Assembly: GCA_033558025.1 (NCBI GenBank)
Contig: JAUCEF010000002.1
Span: forward strand, 2,170,001 to 2,234,000
Direction: 5' to 3'
From: Phytophthora sp. 'mugwort'
Taxonomy: Eukaryota; Oomycota; Peronosporomycetes; Peronosporales; Peronosporaceae
Length of the DNA: 64,000 bases
Position 1 is the stretch's first letter. Every line of letters starts with the position of its first letter. The notes below the pieces were generated by a model that worked only from the letters and a program-made list of their open reading frames with translations, made no database searches and was not told the DNA's origin. Shown here piece after piece: positions 11,352 through 21,562 of this stretch. The position numbers and the translations under genes were made by a program.

Positions 11352-11621
11352 GATACCGGTATGACCTTCACTCAGTGGCACCTCAGTCACTCCGGCGATT
11401 ACGGGACGATGATTACGATGCACGTGGGTACAAGATTGTGGGTACAAGATGGGCATCGACGTGGCGCTCTGCGATTGGCTGAAGTAACTCAGTATCCAGT
11501 AGAGAATCCAGTAGAGTGTACCCAGTAGGTAGAACTGTAGGCTTAGAGGTAGCAAGGAGTTTGCGAACTAAGGACCTAAATCAATCACTTTGCATTTTGC
11601 CATCAAGTGACCAAGCCTTTT
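11309..11621 (+). repeat. 3' LTR of B (313 bp)
   Basis: No difference from the 5' LTR was seen on reading. It is preceded by a short purine tract (GAGTGGGAG, 11300-11308) as the probable PPT. The pol frame overlaps its first 43 bases. Confidence 0.93.
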
Positions 11622-11626
11622 GAACG

Positions 11627-13543
11627 GAGTCTTGTTTTCGACCTTGGGCGACGGCAAGCGGTTCTTGACATAAATTGCAGCCATCGCTGCTTCGCCCCAA
11701 AAACACTTGTCCAGCTTTGCATGATGCAGCATGCTGCGACCAATCGTAACGATGGTCCGGATAGCTCTCTCTGCCGTGCCGTTGGTTTGGTGCGCGTACG
11801 GAACCGTGGTCTGCTGCTCGATGCCTTGATCTTCGTAGAAGGCCTTGAGCGAATTAGTAGCAAACTCACGGGCTCCGTCGTGGCGCACGAACTTGACACA
11901 TTTGCCGAACTGCGTCTGCACCTTCATGATGTAGGTCTTGAGGCATTCTCGCTCTCCGACTTGGCACTTAAGCAGAAACCCTTCATGCATCCGCTGGCTT
12001 CGTCCACTATGAGCAGCAAATATTTGCTGCCACCCAGTGACTCTTGTTCCATGGGGCCGCAGATGTCGAATTGGAGTAGCTCAAATACGTCGTAGTGACG
12101 CTTGTCGCGGTTGCTTGGGAACGGTTTTTGGACCATCTTCCCTTGCTGACATCCGCGACATATGCCACTCGACTGTGATGGTGTTTTCGCGTCCTTAATC
12201 ATGCCACTGCTGACCATTTTGCGCAGCACGTCGATCGGAGCGTGGCCCATCCGCGCGTGTAGATCCACGTTGCGCGTTGACGTCGCCGCATTCACCGAAT
12301 GCTGTGGTATGCGTAGCCAGTAGAGACCGTCGACGAGATCAGCCGTTGCCACCACTTGCTTCGAGCCCTTCCGCGCGACATGCATGCTCGCACCGTCGAA
12401 CACCACTTGAAACTTGCCACTCTTGTTAATCTGCGGCACTGAAAGCAGATTCTTGTTCATCTTCGGCACGTACAGCGCGTCCTTGATTTCGATGTCGCGC
12501 TCGTCGCCGTTGGGCAGAACCACTCGTTCGATGATAGTTCCCACACCCTTAATCTCGGCCTTGTTTCCGTCCGCTACCGATAGTTCGCCTTCGTCTTGCT
12601 CATTCAGCGTGGCGAACTTGGTCTTGTCATTGCAAATGTGGTGCGTTGCGCCGCTGTCGACCGCCCACATCCCGGGCATATTCTTGCCCGTCGATTTTCC
12701 GCATTCCAACGAAACCGCAAACGCGACACGGTCGTAGTCGTAGTCGTCGTTTCTCCACTGGATGTTGTTGGCCCCGCGTCCACGGCCGTTGCCGCCGCGT
12801 CTTGGCCCTCGGTTCTCGTCCTTCTGCTTGGTCCAGCACTTGTCAATGATGTGCCCCAATTTACCGCAGTACGTGCACTGACGAGATTCTCGCTCGGCAC
12901 TGAACGCCTTGGCCGCGTCTTCAGTTTTCACCGACGGAGTCTTCTCGCCCTGCCGCTTGATATGCTCGTTCGTGAGCACCTTCACGACGTCTTGCGTCTT
13001 CAGCTCCGCGCTACTCATCTCCAAGTTCAGTACGACGTTCTCGTAGCTCTTGGGGAGACTGCGCAGCAAGCAGATCGCCACGTCCTCGTCCTCCATCTTG
13101 GCGCCGATGCTGCTGAGCTTGGCGCTGATGTTCAGGACATCATTGCAATGATGCAACACATTGCCGCCTTCCGACATCTCCATGCTGAAGAGCTGTCGCT
13201 TCAGGTAGATGCGACCAGCCTTCTGCGATCCACCGTACAGCGTCTTCAAGCGCGTCCACGCGATCCATGCTTCCTCGCAGTCATCGACCACATGATGGTA
13301 GTCGGCGCCCATGTGAAGCAACATCAGTCCAAAAGCGATGTTGCTCGACTTGACATACTCGTCCTTGGCCCGGGAGTCCGTAAAGGATGGAGACGTTTCC
13401 CGATTCACCACATGCCACGTCGACTTGGTCAGGAACACGCCACGCATGTAGCGGTTCCACGTCGCGTAGTTGTCTCCGTTGAACTTGTCGATGGAGACCT
13501 TGGTCGAGACGTCTTGGGCAGAGGACATGGTGCTTGGGCTCAT
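11627..13543 (-). pseudogene. R gag-pol, 5' part: Gag, protease, integrase core
   Basis: Read leftwards from the ATG at 13543, inside R's PBS: Gag with [17 protein letters not shown], basic stretch [12 protein letters not shown], knuckle [14 protein letters not shown], protease [11 protein letters not shown]-pre-integrase HARMGH and CRGCQQGK, then the integrase. The frame breaks near 11949, where one T is missing (GGCATTCTCG where relatives have GGCATTCTTCG). In the shifted frame the integrase keeps RHDGAREF and NGTAER, so all three catalytic residues are encoded. The gene is cut at 11627 by B and resumes at 6904. This is the cleanest beta-subtype Gag in the window, with the short spacer [10 protein letters not shown] after the basic stretch. 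Confidence 0.88.
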
Positions 13544-13547
13544 AACC
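13536..13547 (-). other. R primer-binding site
   Basis: GGTTATGAGCCC on the minus strand, directly adjoining the 5' LTR end at 13548. It contains R's first ATG (13541-13543). Confidence 0.65.
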
Positions 13548-13890
13548 TGATAAAGGTATTGAGGTCTTGCAGCGAAGCTTGGACGGAGCGAAGGGAGTTC
13601 TGCACTTGGGTGCGGGGACCGGAGTGAAGACCACTTGAGCTGAAGAAGGAAGATTCGAAAGTGATTGATTTATCGGAGCTTACACTACCTAGTCTACCAC
13701 ATAGATATGCAGCCCTGCATCCAATCATTTGGTGCATCCAATCACCAACACTCCGCACTCGTCCAATCATCCTACTCGTCTAATCATCGGTTGCGTAAAC
13801 AACGTACCGTAAACATCGCGGGATCGTGTTGGACCGGTTCGGGTTAACCGGTTACTGGTACACAGTACCAAAACCCGGCAACCCTCAATA
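13548..13890 (-). repeat. 5' LTR of R
   Basis: 343-bp type A LTR, minus strand, bounded on the right by the AGCTG duplication. It lies 926 bp from, and inverted relative to, the plus-strand LTR at 14817. Confidence 0.92.
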
Positions 13891-14809
13891 AGCTGATCTC
13901 ACGCACGAAGAACGACCTCAAGACACGCTTCGAAATGACTGACAGTGGCAAGTGTGTGTTCGTCCTTGGAATCGAGCTGGTGGATGGCCCGGACGGCAGC
14001 GTGACGATGTGCCAGCGGCGTTATGTGGATGATATCCTGAAGCGTTTCGGTATGGACGAGTGCAAGGCTGTGGTGAGTCCGGTAGACATGAGCACTCGAC
14101 TGGTTCCAAGTGACGCAGCGACCAAGGTGAACGCTCCGTTTTGCATGCCCCCTCATGCACTTGATGACTGCTACTCGCCCGGATATCGCGTACGCAGTAG
14201 GCTATGTATCGCGCTTCATGGAGAACCCCCAAGAGGAACACTGGGTTGCGGTCAAGCGCATTTTTCGCTATCTACAAGGCACCAAGACGCATGGAATCTG
14301 TTTCAAGCCAGGCAACAAGATCGACTTTCGTGGGTATTCGGACGCGGACTGGGCTGGCGACCTCGCGGACCGCAAGTCGACTTCCGGCTACACGTTCATG
14401 CTGATGGGTGCGCCAGTGAGCTGGGGAAGCAAGAAGCAGTCAAGTGTTTCGCTGTCTACGAGCGAGGCGGAATACATCGCGCTCAGTCTGGCGATCCAAG
14501 AAGGCAAGTGGATTCATCGCCTGTTGTGCGAGATTTTGGCGGCTGCCAACGAGACTGGACCCGAGCTCAAGATCCGCGAAGACAACCAGTCGTGCATCAA
14601 GATGACGAAGAACCCAGTGAACCATGGTCGCGCCAAGCACATCGACATCAAGTACCATCACATCCGTGATGAGGTCAAGCGCGGCGAAGTCAAGCTCGAG
14701 TACTGCGAGACTTCTATCATGCTGGGCGGACATCATGACCAAGGCACTGCCAGGACCGCGCCACATGGATCTGACGGCGTCCCTCAGAATCCACGCGTGT
14801 TCGCATTGA
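13891..14809 (+). pseudogene. Family A pol 3' part: end of RT and RNase H, with two frameshifts
   Basis: This continues the pol fragment that R interrupted at 4404; the first five bases are the target duplication. It encodes the RT C-terminal region ([27 protein letters not shown]) and RNase H with DADWAGD, STSEAEY, EDNQSC and YHHIRDE. A small rearrangement near 14139-14150 replaces the FREAVGAL segment and shifts the frame. One extra G near 14725 (CTGGGCGGAC for CTCGCGGAC) shifts it again just before LADIMTK. The original stop at 14807 is followed by the PPT GAGGGGGCG. This copy was already inactive through its integrase deletion. Confidence 0.85.
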
Positions 14810-14816
14810 GGGGGCG

Positions 14817-15159
14817 TATTGAGGGTTGCCGGGTTTTGGTACTGTGTACCAGTAACCGGTTAACCCGAACCGGTCCAACACGATCCCGCGATGTTTACGG
14901 TACGTTGTTTACGCAACCGATGATTAGACGAGTAGGATGATTTGACGAGTGCGGAGTGTTGGTGATTGGATGCACCAAATGATTGGATGCAGGGCTGCAT
15001 ATCTATGTGGTAGACTAGGTAGTGTAAGCTCCGATAAATCAATCACTTTCGAATTTTCCTTCTTCAGCTCAAGTGGTCTTCACTCCGGTCCTCGCACCCA
15101 AGTGCAGAACTCCCTTCGCTCCGTCCAAGCTTCGCTGCAAGACCTCAACACCTTTATCA
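14817..15159 (+). repeat. Type A LTR shared by the upstream remnant and A4
   Basis: 343 bp. On the left is a pol stop plus PPT, on the right a PBS plus gag start, so it is the 3' LTR of one domain and the 5' LTR of the next. It differs from the 28635 LTR at three sites that I could see. Confidence 0.92.
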
Positions 15160-15171
15160 GGTTATGAGCCC
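15160..15171 (+). other. A4 primer-binding site containing the first ATG
   Basis: GGTTATGAGCCC immediately follows the LTR. The ATG at 15164-15166 is the triplet that would pair with the CAU anticodon of initiator tRNA. Identical sites follow the array LTRs at 28978, 32586, 36240, 39845, 43499, 47141, 50748 and 54390. Confidence 0.65.
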
Positions 15172-15212
15172 AAACACCATGTCCTCTGCCCAAGACGTCT
15201 CGACCAAGGTCT
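15164..15212 (+). pseudogene. A4 gag-pol, first 16 codons, cut off by B2
   Basis: Encodes [16 protein letters not shown], then breaks in the next codon where B2 is inserted. A second in-frame ATG lies 15 bases downstream in a better context (ACACCATGT), so either could be the true start. The gene resumes in the same frame at 24636. Confidence 0.85.
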
Positions 15213-15566
15213 TGTTGTCAAGGAGACGTCTCGACCAGCTGCTGTATACCGGTAGGATACCGGTATGACCTTCACTCAGTGGCATCGCAATCATCCTGTG
15301 ATTACGAGACGAAGATTACGTCACGGTGTTTATGGGACGGTGTTTACGCCACGGACGATTACGCCATGAGTGGGTACAAGATTGTGGGTACATGATGGGC
15401 TCTACGTGGCACTCCCTGATTGGCTGAAGTAACTCAGTATCCAGTAGAGAATCCAGTAGAGTGTACCCAGTAGGTAGAACTGTAGGCTTAGAGGTAGCAA
15501 GGAGTTTGCGAACTAAGGACCTAAATCAATCACTTTGCATTTTGCCATCAAGTGACCAAGCCTTTT
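15213..15566 (+). repeat. 5' LTR of B2 (354 bp)
   Basis: TGTTGTCAAGG to AAGCCTTTT. U3 contains the near-repeat GTGTTTATGGGACG and GTGTTTACGCCACG, which B lacks. The Inr/FPR match is at 15530-15546. Confidence 0.93.
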
Positions 15567-15578
15567 GGTTATGAGCCC
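15567..15578 (+). other. B2 primer-binding site
   Basis: GGTTATGAGCCC abuts the LTR; its ATG at 15571 opens B2 gag-pol. Confidence 0.65.
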
Positions 15579-16938
15579 AAGCCCCGTCTTCCCTGACCAA
15601 GACCCCGACTACGCCTTCGCCATGGACGCCACGTCGACTACCGCCCGCATTAACAAGTTCGACGGAACTAACTTCCACACGTGGAAGTTCAAGATGCAGA
15701 TGGTGCTCGAGGAGCGCGAACTGTGGGAAGTGACAAGTGGGGAAGTGAAGCTGGAGCACTGCCAGACTGCGGCGGATCAAGCGCTCTTTCGGAAGAAGTC
15801 GCGCAAGGCGCTGGCGATCATCTGTCTCGCGATGGAGGATTCGCAGCTGCCGCTGGTTCGCTCGGCGAGTGGCGCGCATGATGCATGGTCAAGACTGGAA
15901 GGACACTTCGAGAAGAAGAGTTTGGCCAACAAGCTCTTTCTTCGTCGGCGTTTCTTCACGACGATGATGGACGAAGGTGATGATGTGCTGGAGCACATCA
16001 ACAAGATCAAGACGCTGGCGGAGCAGCTCGACGCAGTGGGCGCTCCGGTCAGCGAGGACGACTTGGTGATCACGCTTTTGGGAAGTCTGAGCGAGTCGTA
16101 CCAGTTCCTGATCACGGCGTTGGAGTCGAGAGCCGACTCACTGTCGTGGGAACTCGTGACGTCTCGGCTGCTGCATGAGGACATGAAGCGCAAGGAACAA
16201 GGTGGCGGTACGGACGGCACCGCGCACGGTCAAGGTCAAGCGTTCATGACAAGCGACAACAAGCGCAAGGGTCGGCAGGCGCAGAAGACTAGTGCCTGTC
16301 ACTACTGTGGCGAGCACGGACATTGGATCGCCAAGTGTCCGGTGCGAATCCGCGAGAACGCGGAGCGGCAGAGGCCGCAACGAGCGAATGTCGCGCAGAG
16401 TGAAGATGACTCTGGCGACTTCCTCTTCTCGGTTGGTGGTAACACGGGTGCCTCCAAGTCGAATGGAGTGTGGCTGGTCGACTCGGGTGCGACGCAGCAC
16501 ATGACGTACTCGAAGGAGTACATGAAGAACTACAAGAAGATCTCTCCGGTGGACGTGCATCTCGCGGACGACGGTGTGGTTCAGGCTGTGGGGACCGGCG
16601 ACATTGTGATGTCGATGAAGACCCCGCGCGGCATGAAGAAGGGTGTACTCACGAACGTGTGGCACATTCCGAAGCTGTCGCGTAACCTGTTTTCGGTTGG
16701 TCGGTTCACTAAGGACGTCGGGCCAGTTATCTTCGAGAGCGACGGGTGCTTCGCTGAAACGAAGAGTCTCAAGTGGAAGCTCGGCGCTCGTGAGGGCAAA
16801 GGACTGTTCAAGCTGTGCATGACTCCGATGATGCCTGACGAGGCCAATGCGGCAAGTTCGAAGGATCGCCAACGGGACACCACGTCGTACCTCTGGCACC
16901 TTCGACTTGGTCACATCGGCCATGGCGGTCTAGACGCC
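15571..16938 (+). pseudogene. B2 gag-pol, 5' part: Gag, protease, start of GAG-pre-integrase
   Basis: Gag begins MSPSPVFPDQDPDYAFAMD and carries INKFDGTNFHTWKFKMQ, a long helical central region and the CCHC knuckle CHYCGEHGHWIAKC. The protease motif VDSGATQH and the start of the GAG-pre-integrase domain (HLRLGHIGHGGLDA) follow. A3 is inserted at this point and the frame stops at the first codon of its LTR. The reading frame up to the break has no shift or stop. Gag is close to that of B, diverging mainly in the linker before the knuckle. The gene continues at 21563 in the same frame. Confidence 0.9.
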
Positions 16939-17288
16939 TATTGACGGTTACCGGTTTGGTATCAGTTATTAGCCGTGAACCGGTTAACCCGAACCGGTCC
17001 AATCCGAACCCACGTTGATTATGGTGATTACGGTAAGTTGTTTACGCCACCGATGATTAGACGAGTAGGATGATTGGACGAACACCGGTGAGTGATGGTT
17101 GATTAGATGCACTAGGTGATAGGACGCAGGGTCGCGTGTCTATAACAGTAGGGTGTAAGCTCCAACAATTCAATCACTTTCGAATCTTCATTCTACCCCT
17201 CAAGTGCCTTCGCTCCGGTCCCGCCGTCTGCGACGTCCCTCCCTCCGCTTCGTACAAGCTTCGTGTCCAAGATCCATACCTTTCATCA
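16939..17288 (+). repeat. 5' LTR of A3 (type C, 350 bp)
   Basis: Related to type A (shared AACCGGTTAACC, GATGATTAGACGAGTAGG and CAATCACTTTCGAATCTTC blocks) but diverged elsewhere. It ends CCATACCTTTCATCA. Confidence 0.92.
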
Positions 17289-17300
17289 GGTTATGAGCCC
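17289..17300 (+). other. A3 primer-binding site
   Basis: GGTTATGAGCCC again, although the adjoining LTR is of type C; its ATG is at 17293. The site is therefore conserved across all three LTR types. Confidence 0.65.
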
Positions 17301-20300
17301 AAGCACCATGTCCTCTGCCCAAGACGCCTCGACCAAGGTCTCCATTCACAAGTTCAACGGGGACAACTACGCGACGTGGAACCGCTACATGCGTGGCGTG
17401 TTCCTGACCAAGTCGACGTGGCATGTCGTGAACCGTGAGACGACGCCAAGCTACACGGACTCGCGGGCCAAGGACGACTACGTCAAGTTGAGCAACATCG
17501 CTTTCGGACTGATGCTGCTCCACATGGACGCGGACTACCACCATGTGGTCGACGACTGCGAGGAAGCGTGGGTTGCCTGGTCGCGCCTGAAGACGCTGTA
17601 CGGTGGTTCGCAGAAGGCTGGACGCATCTACCTCAAGCGACAGCTCTTCAGCATGGAGATGACGGAAGGCGGCAATGTGTTGCATCATTGCAATGATGTC
17701 CTGAACATCAGCGCCAAGCTCAGCAGCATCGGCGCCAAGATGGAGGACGAGGACGTGGCGATCTGCTTGCTGCGCAGTCTCCCCAAGAGCTACGAGAACG
17801 TCGTGCTGAACTTGGAGATGAGCAATGCAGAGCTGCGGTCGCAAGACGTTGTGAAGGTGCTCACGAACGAGCACATCAAGCGACAAGGCGAGAAGACGGC
17901 GACGGTGAAGACTGAGAACGCGGCCAAGGCGTTCAACACCGACCGTGAGCCTCGCCAATGCACGTACTGCGGTAAATTGGGGCATGTCATTGACAAGTGC
18001 TGGACCAAGCAGAAGGACGAGAACCGAGGGCCGAGACGCGGCGGCAACGGCCGTAGACGCGGGGCCAACAACATCCAGTGGAGAAACGACAGCGACGGCT
18101 ACGACAACGACTACGATCGATTGGCGTTCGCGGTTTCCCTGGAATGTGGAGTTTCGACGGACAAGAATGTGTCCGGGATGTGGGCGGTCGACAGCGGTGC
18201 CACGCACCATATTTGCAACGACAAGTCCAAGTTCGCCAATTTGATCGAGCGAAGTGAAGGCGAACTTTCGGTGGCCGATGGCAACAAGGCGGCCATCATG
18301 GGTGTGGGGACCATCGTGGAACAAGTGGTTCTGCCCAATGGCGACGAGCGCGAGATCGAGATCAAGAACGCGCTGTACGTGCCAAGCATGAGCAAGAATC
18401 TGCTTTCGGTACCGCAGATCAACAAAAGTGACAAGTTTCAAGTGGTGTTCGACGGCACCAAGATGCAGATTGCGCACAAAGGCTCCAAGCAAGTGGTGGC
18501 GACGGCAAACCTCATGGATGGACTCTACTGGCTTCAGACGCCTCAGCGATCGGCGAATGCGGCGACGAGTGGCAAGACTGTCGACCTGCACGCGCGCATG
18601 GGTCACGCTCCAGTCGAGGTGCTTCGCAAGATGGTCGACACCAAGATGATCAAGGACGCGAAAGCACCTTCCAAGTCGAGTGGACCCAGTGTGTGTCGTG
18701 GTTGCCAGCAAGGCAAAATGGTCCAAAAACCATTCCCAAGCAACCGTGACAAGCGTCGCTACGACACATTTGAGCTGCTCCACTTCGATATCTGTGGACC
18801 CATGGAAGAAAACTCGCTTGGTGGCAGCAAGTATCTGCTACTGATCGTGGACGAAGCCAGCGGATGCATGAAGGGTTTCTGTCTGCGTGCCAAGTCGGAG
18901 AGTGAAGACTGCATCAAGACATACATCATGAAGGTGCAGACGCAGTTTGGCAAGAAGGTCAAGTTTGTGCGGCACGACGGAGCTCGTGAGTTTGCGACTA
19001 ACTCGCTCAAGGATTTTTACGAAGACGAAGGCATCGAGCAGCAAACCACGGTTCCGTACGCGCACCAGACCAACGGCACGGCAGAGCGACCCATCCGAAC
19101 TATCGTCACGATCGGCCGCAGCATGTTGCACCACGCCAAGCTGGACAAGTGTTTCTGGACTGAGGCGGCGATGACGGCCATCTATGTGAAGAACCGCCTG
19201 CCGTCACCCAAGATCGAGCACAAGACTCCGTTCGAGATCGTCTACAAGTCCAAGCCGAGTGTGAAGCACATGCGTGTTTTCGGCTGTCGGACGTACATCC
19301 TGACTCCGAAGGAGAAGCGACTCAAGTGGGATCCCAAGGCTCGCGCTGGACTGTTCCTGGGTTACGAAGAAGTGTCCAAGGCGTATCGACTTTATGACAT
19401 CGAGGCGGGGCAGGTGGTTATCAGTCGCGATGTCAACTTCGATGAGTCGACCTTTGGATGTTCACCGACGATTTCCGACGAAGATGTCATCGACCTGGAC
19501 TGGAAGAAGCAAGTGCGCCGAACTACTCCTCTCCGCACCGAGCAGACGCAGATGAAGAAAAAAAGTCTGGAGACCAAGATGAAGAATCGACTCCACCAGT
19601 TTTTTGGCGTGCAAGTGCCAACGCGGTCGAAGCAGCCGTGGACTTATCGGAGCCGTCGACATTCCAAGAAGCGGTCAACGGCCCGGACCAACTGCACTGG
19701 CGCAAGGCGATTCGTGCTGAGTTAAAGTCGATGCGACTTCGTGGTGTGTTTCGTGCTGCCAAGTTGCCCAGCGGACAAAGCGCCATCGGTACCAAGTGGG
19801 TGTTCAAGATTAAGCGCAAAGCCGACGGATCGATCGAGAAGTACAAGGCGCGCCTGGTGGCCAAGGGTTTCAAGCAAAAGTACGGCATCGACTACACGGA
19901 GACGTTCTCGCCCGTGGTCAAGTACGTGACGCTGCGCATGATCATCGCGATTGCCAAGTATTTTGGCTGGCCCCTCGACCAACTCGACGTGGTGACAGCT
20001 TTCCTGTACGGGATAATGAAAGAACTGGTGTTCTGCGCGGTCCCCGAAGGTGTTGATCTCGACGGTGACTTCGACTGCCTGGAATTGGTGAAGGCGATCT
20101 ACGGTCTCAAGCAAGCTTCGCGCGTGTGGAACGAGACCTTCGACGAGTTCGTGTGCTCCATAGGCTTTCAAGTATCGGCGTTCGACCCGTGCCTCTACAT
20201 CAAGATCGTTGACGGTCACTGCGTGCTAGTGCTGGTCTACGTGGATGACGTGCTGATTACCGGAAGTTCACCCGAACTGATCTCACGCACGAAGACCGAC

Positions 20301-21200
20301 CTCAAGACACGCTTCGAGATGACCGACAGCGGCAAGTGCGCGTTCGTTCTTGGGATCGAATTGGTGGACGGCCCGGACGGCAGCGTGACGATGTGTCAGC
20401 GCCGCTATGTGGATGACATTCTCAAGCGTTTTGGTATGGACGAGTGCAAGGCCGTGGTGAGTCCCGTCGACATAAGCACTCGACTGATTTCAAGTGACGC
20501 AGCGACCAAGGTGAACGCTCCGTTTCGCGAAGCTGTTGGTGCTCTGATGCACTTGATGACTGCCACGCGCCCGGACATCGCGTACGCCGTTGGCTATGCG
20601 TCGCGCTTCATGGAGAACCCTCAAGAAGAACACTGGGTTGCGGTCAAGCGTATCTTTCGCTACCTGCAAGGCACCAAGACGCATGGGATCTGCTTCAAGC
20701 CGGGTGACAACATCGACTTTCGTGGGTACTCGGACGCGGACTGGGCTGGCGACCTCGCGGACCGCAAGTCGACTTCCGGCTACACGTTCATGCTAATGGG
20801 TGCACCAGTGAGCTGGGGAAGCAAGAAGCAGTCAAGTGTTTCGCTGTCTACGAGTGAGGCGGAGTACATCGCACTCAGTCTGGCGATCCAAGAGGGCAAG
20901 TGGATTCATCGCCTGCTGCGCGAGATTCTGGCGGCCGCTAATGAGACTGGACCCGAGCTCATGATCCGCGAAGACAACCAGTCGTGCATCAAGATGACGA
21001 AGAACCCAGTAAACCACGGTCGCGCCAAGCACATCGACATCAAGTACCACCACATCCGCGATGAAGTGAAGCGCGGTGAAGTCAAGCTCGAGTACTGCGA
21101 GACTTCTGTGATGCTAGCGGACATCATGACGAAGGCTCTCGCGGGACCACGCCATACGGATCTGACGGCGGCTCTCGGCATTCGTGGGACTTCGCATTGA
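17293..21200 (+). pseudogene. A3 gag-pol, frameshifted by a 133-bp hinge deletion
   Basis: Gag starts [16 protein letters not shown] and has the knuckle [14 protein letters not shown] and protease VDSGATHH. The integrase triad is complete ([19 protein letters not shown]), though Ala is replaced by Pro just after the Glu. At 19488/19489 the hinge loses 133 bp relative to A4, joining GATGTC to ATCGACCTGG across similar sequence. That shifts the frame, and the first ORF stops at 19725. RT ([10 protein letters not shown]) and RNase H (DADWAGD, STSEAEY, EDNQSC, LADIMTK) are intact in the other frame and end at 21200. The C-terminus reads ALGIRGTSH, not SLGIHACSH as in alpha and beta copies, marking the gamma subtype. 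Confidence 0.9.
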
Positions 21201-21207
21201 GGGGGCG

Positions 21208-21557
21208 TATTGACGGTTACCGGTTTGGTATCAGTTATTAGCCGTGAACCGGTTAACCCGAGCCGGTCCAATCCGAACCCACGTTGATTATGGTGATTAC
21301 GGTAAGTTGTTTACGCCACCGATGATTAGACGAGTAGGATGATTGGACGAACACCGGTGAGTGATGGTTGATTAGATGCACTAGGTGATAGGACGCAGGG
21401 TCGCGTGTCTATAACAGTAGGGTGTAAGCTCCAACAATTCAATCACTTTCGAATCTTCATTCTACCCCTCAAGTGCCTTCGCTCCGGTCCCGCCGTCTGC
21501 GACGTCCCTCCCTCCGCTTCGTACAAGCTTCGTGTCCAAGATCCATACCTTTCATCA
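21208..21557 (+). repeat. 3' LTR of A3 (type C, 350 bp)
   Basis: One visible substitution from the 5' LTR. It is preceded by stop plus PPT (TGAGGGGGCG, 21198-21207) and followed by the ACGCC duplication. Confidence 0.92.
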
Positions 21558-21562
21558 ACGCC

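Larger units (their letters stand above)
6905..11621 (+). mobile_element. Family B copia element nested in R
   Basis: It is 4717 bp, with two 313-bp LTRs that look identical by eye. GAACG is duplicated at 6900-6904 and 11622-11626, both copies lying in R's integrase sequence. Identical LTRs imply a recent insertion. The gag-pol nevertheless carries a one-base deletion, so this copy could not make a complete polyprotein. Confidence 0.95.
4405..13890 (-). mobile_element. Family A element R (beta subtype), minus strand, carrying nested element B
   Basis: Type A LTRs at 4405-4747 and 13548-13890 bound the element. AGCTG flanks it on both sides (4400-4404 and 13891-13895), a 5-bp duplication of pol sequence. 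Without B, R is about 4.76 kb, as expected for a full element. Its two LTRs differ at many sites near their U5 ends although the target duplication is intact. It is oriented against the backbone element that it splits. Confidence 0.93.
16939..21557 (+). mobile_element. Family A element A3 (gamma subtype, type C LTRs) nested in B2
   Basis: 350-bp LTRs at 16939-17288 and 21208-21557 differ at one position that I could find (AACCGG versus AGCCGG). ACGCC is duplicated at 16934-16938 and 21558-21562. This clean insertion fixes the LTR termini as TATTGACGG and TTTCATCA, that is TA to CA rather than the usual TG to CA. The element is 4619 bp, short by a 133-bp internal deletion. Confidence 0.95.

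Noticed and set aside
17200..18783. Long antisense ORFs over gag (527 codons here; 324-347 codons in the other copies, e.g. 28898-29899)
   Set aside because: They mirror the GC-rich codon pattern of gag in the opposite frame, contain no recognisable domain, and are open only because the sense strand is conserved. Recurrence in each copy follows from the repeats.
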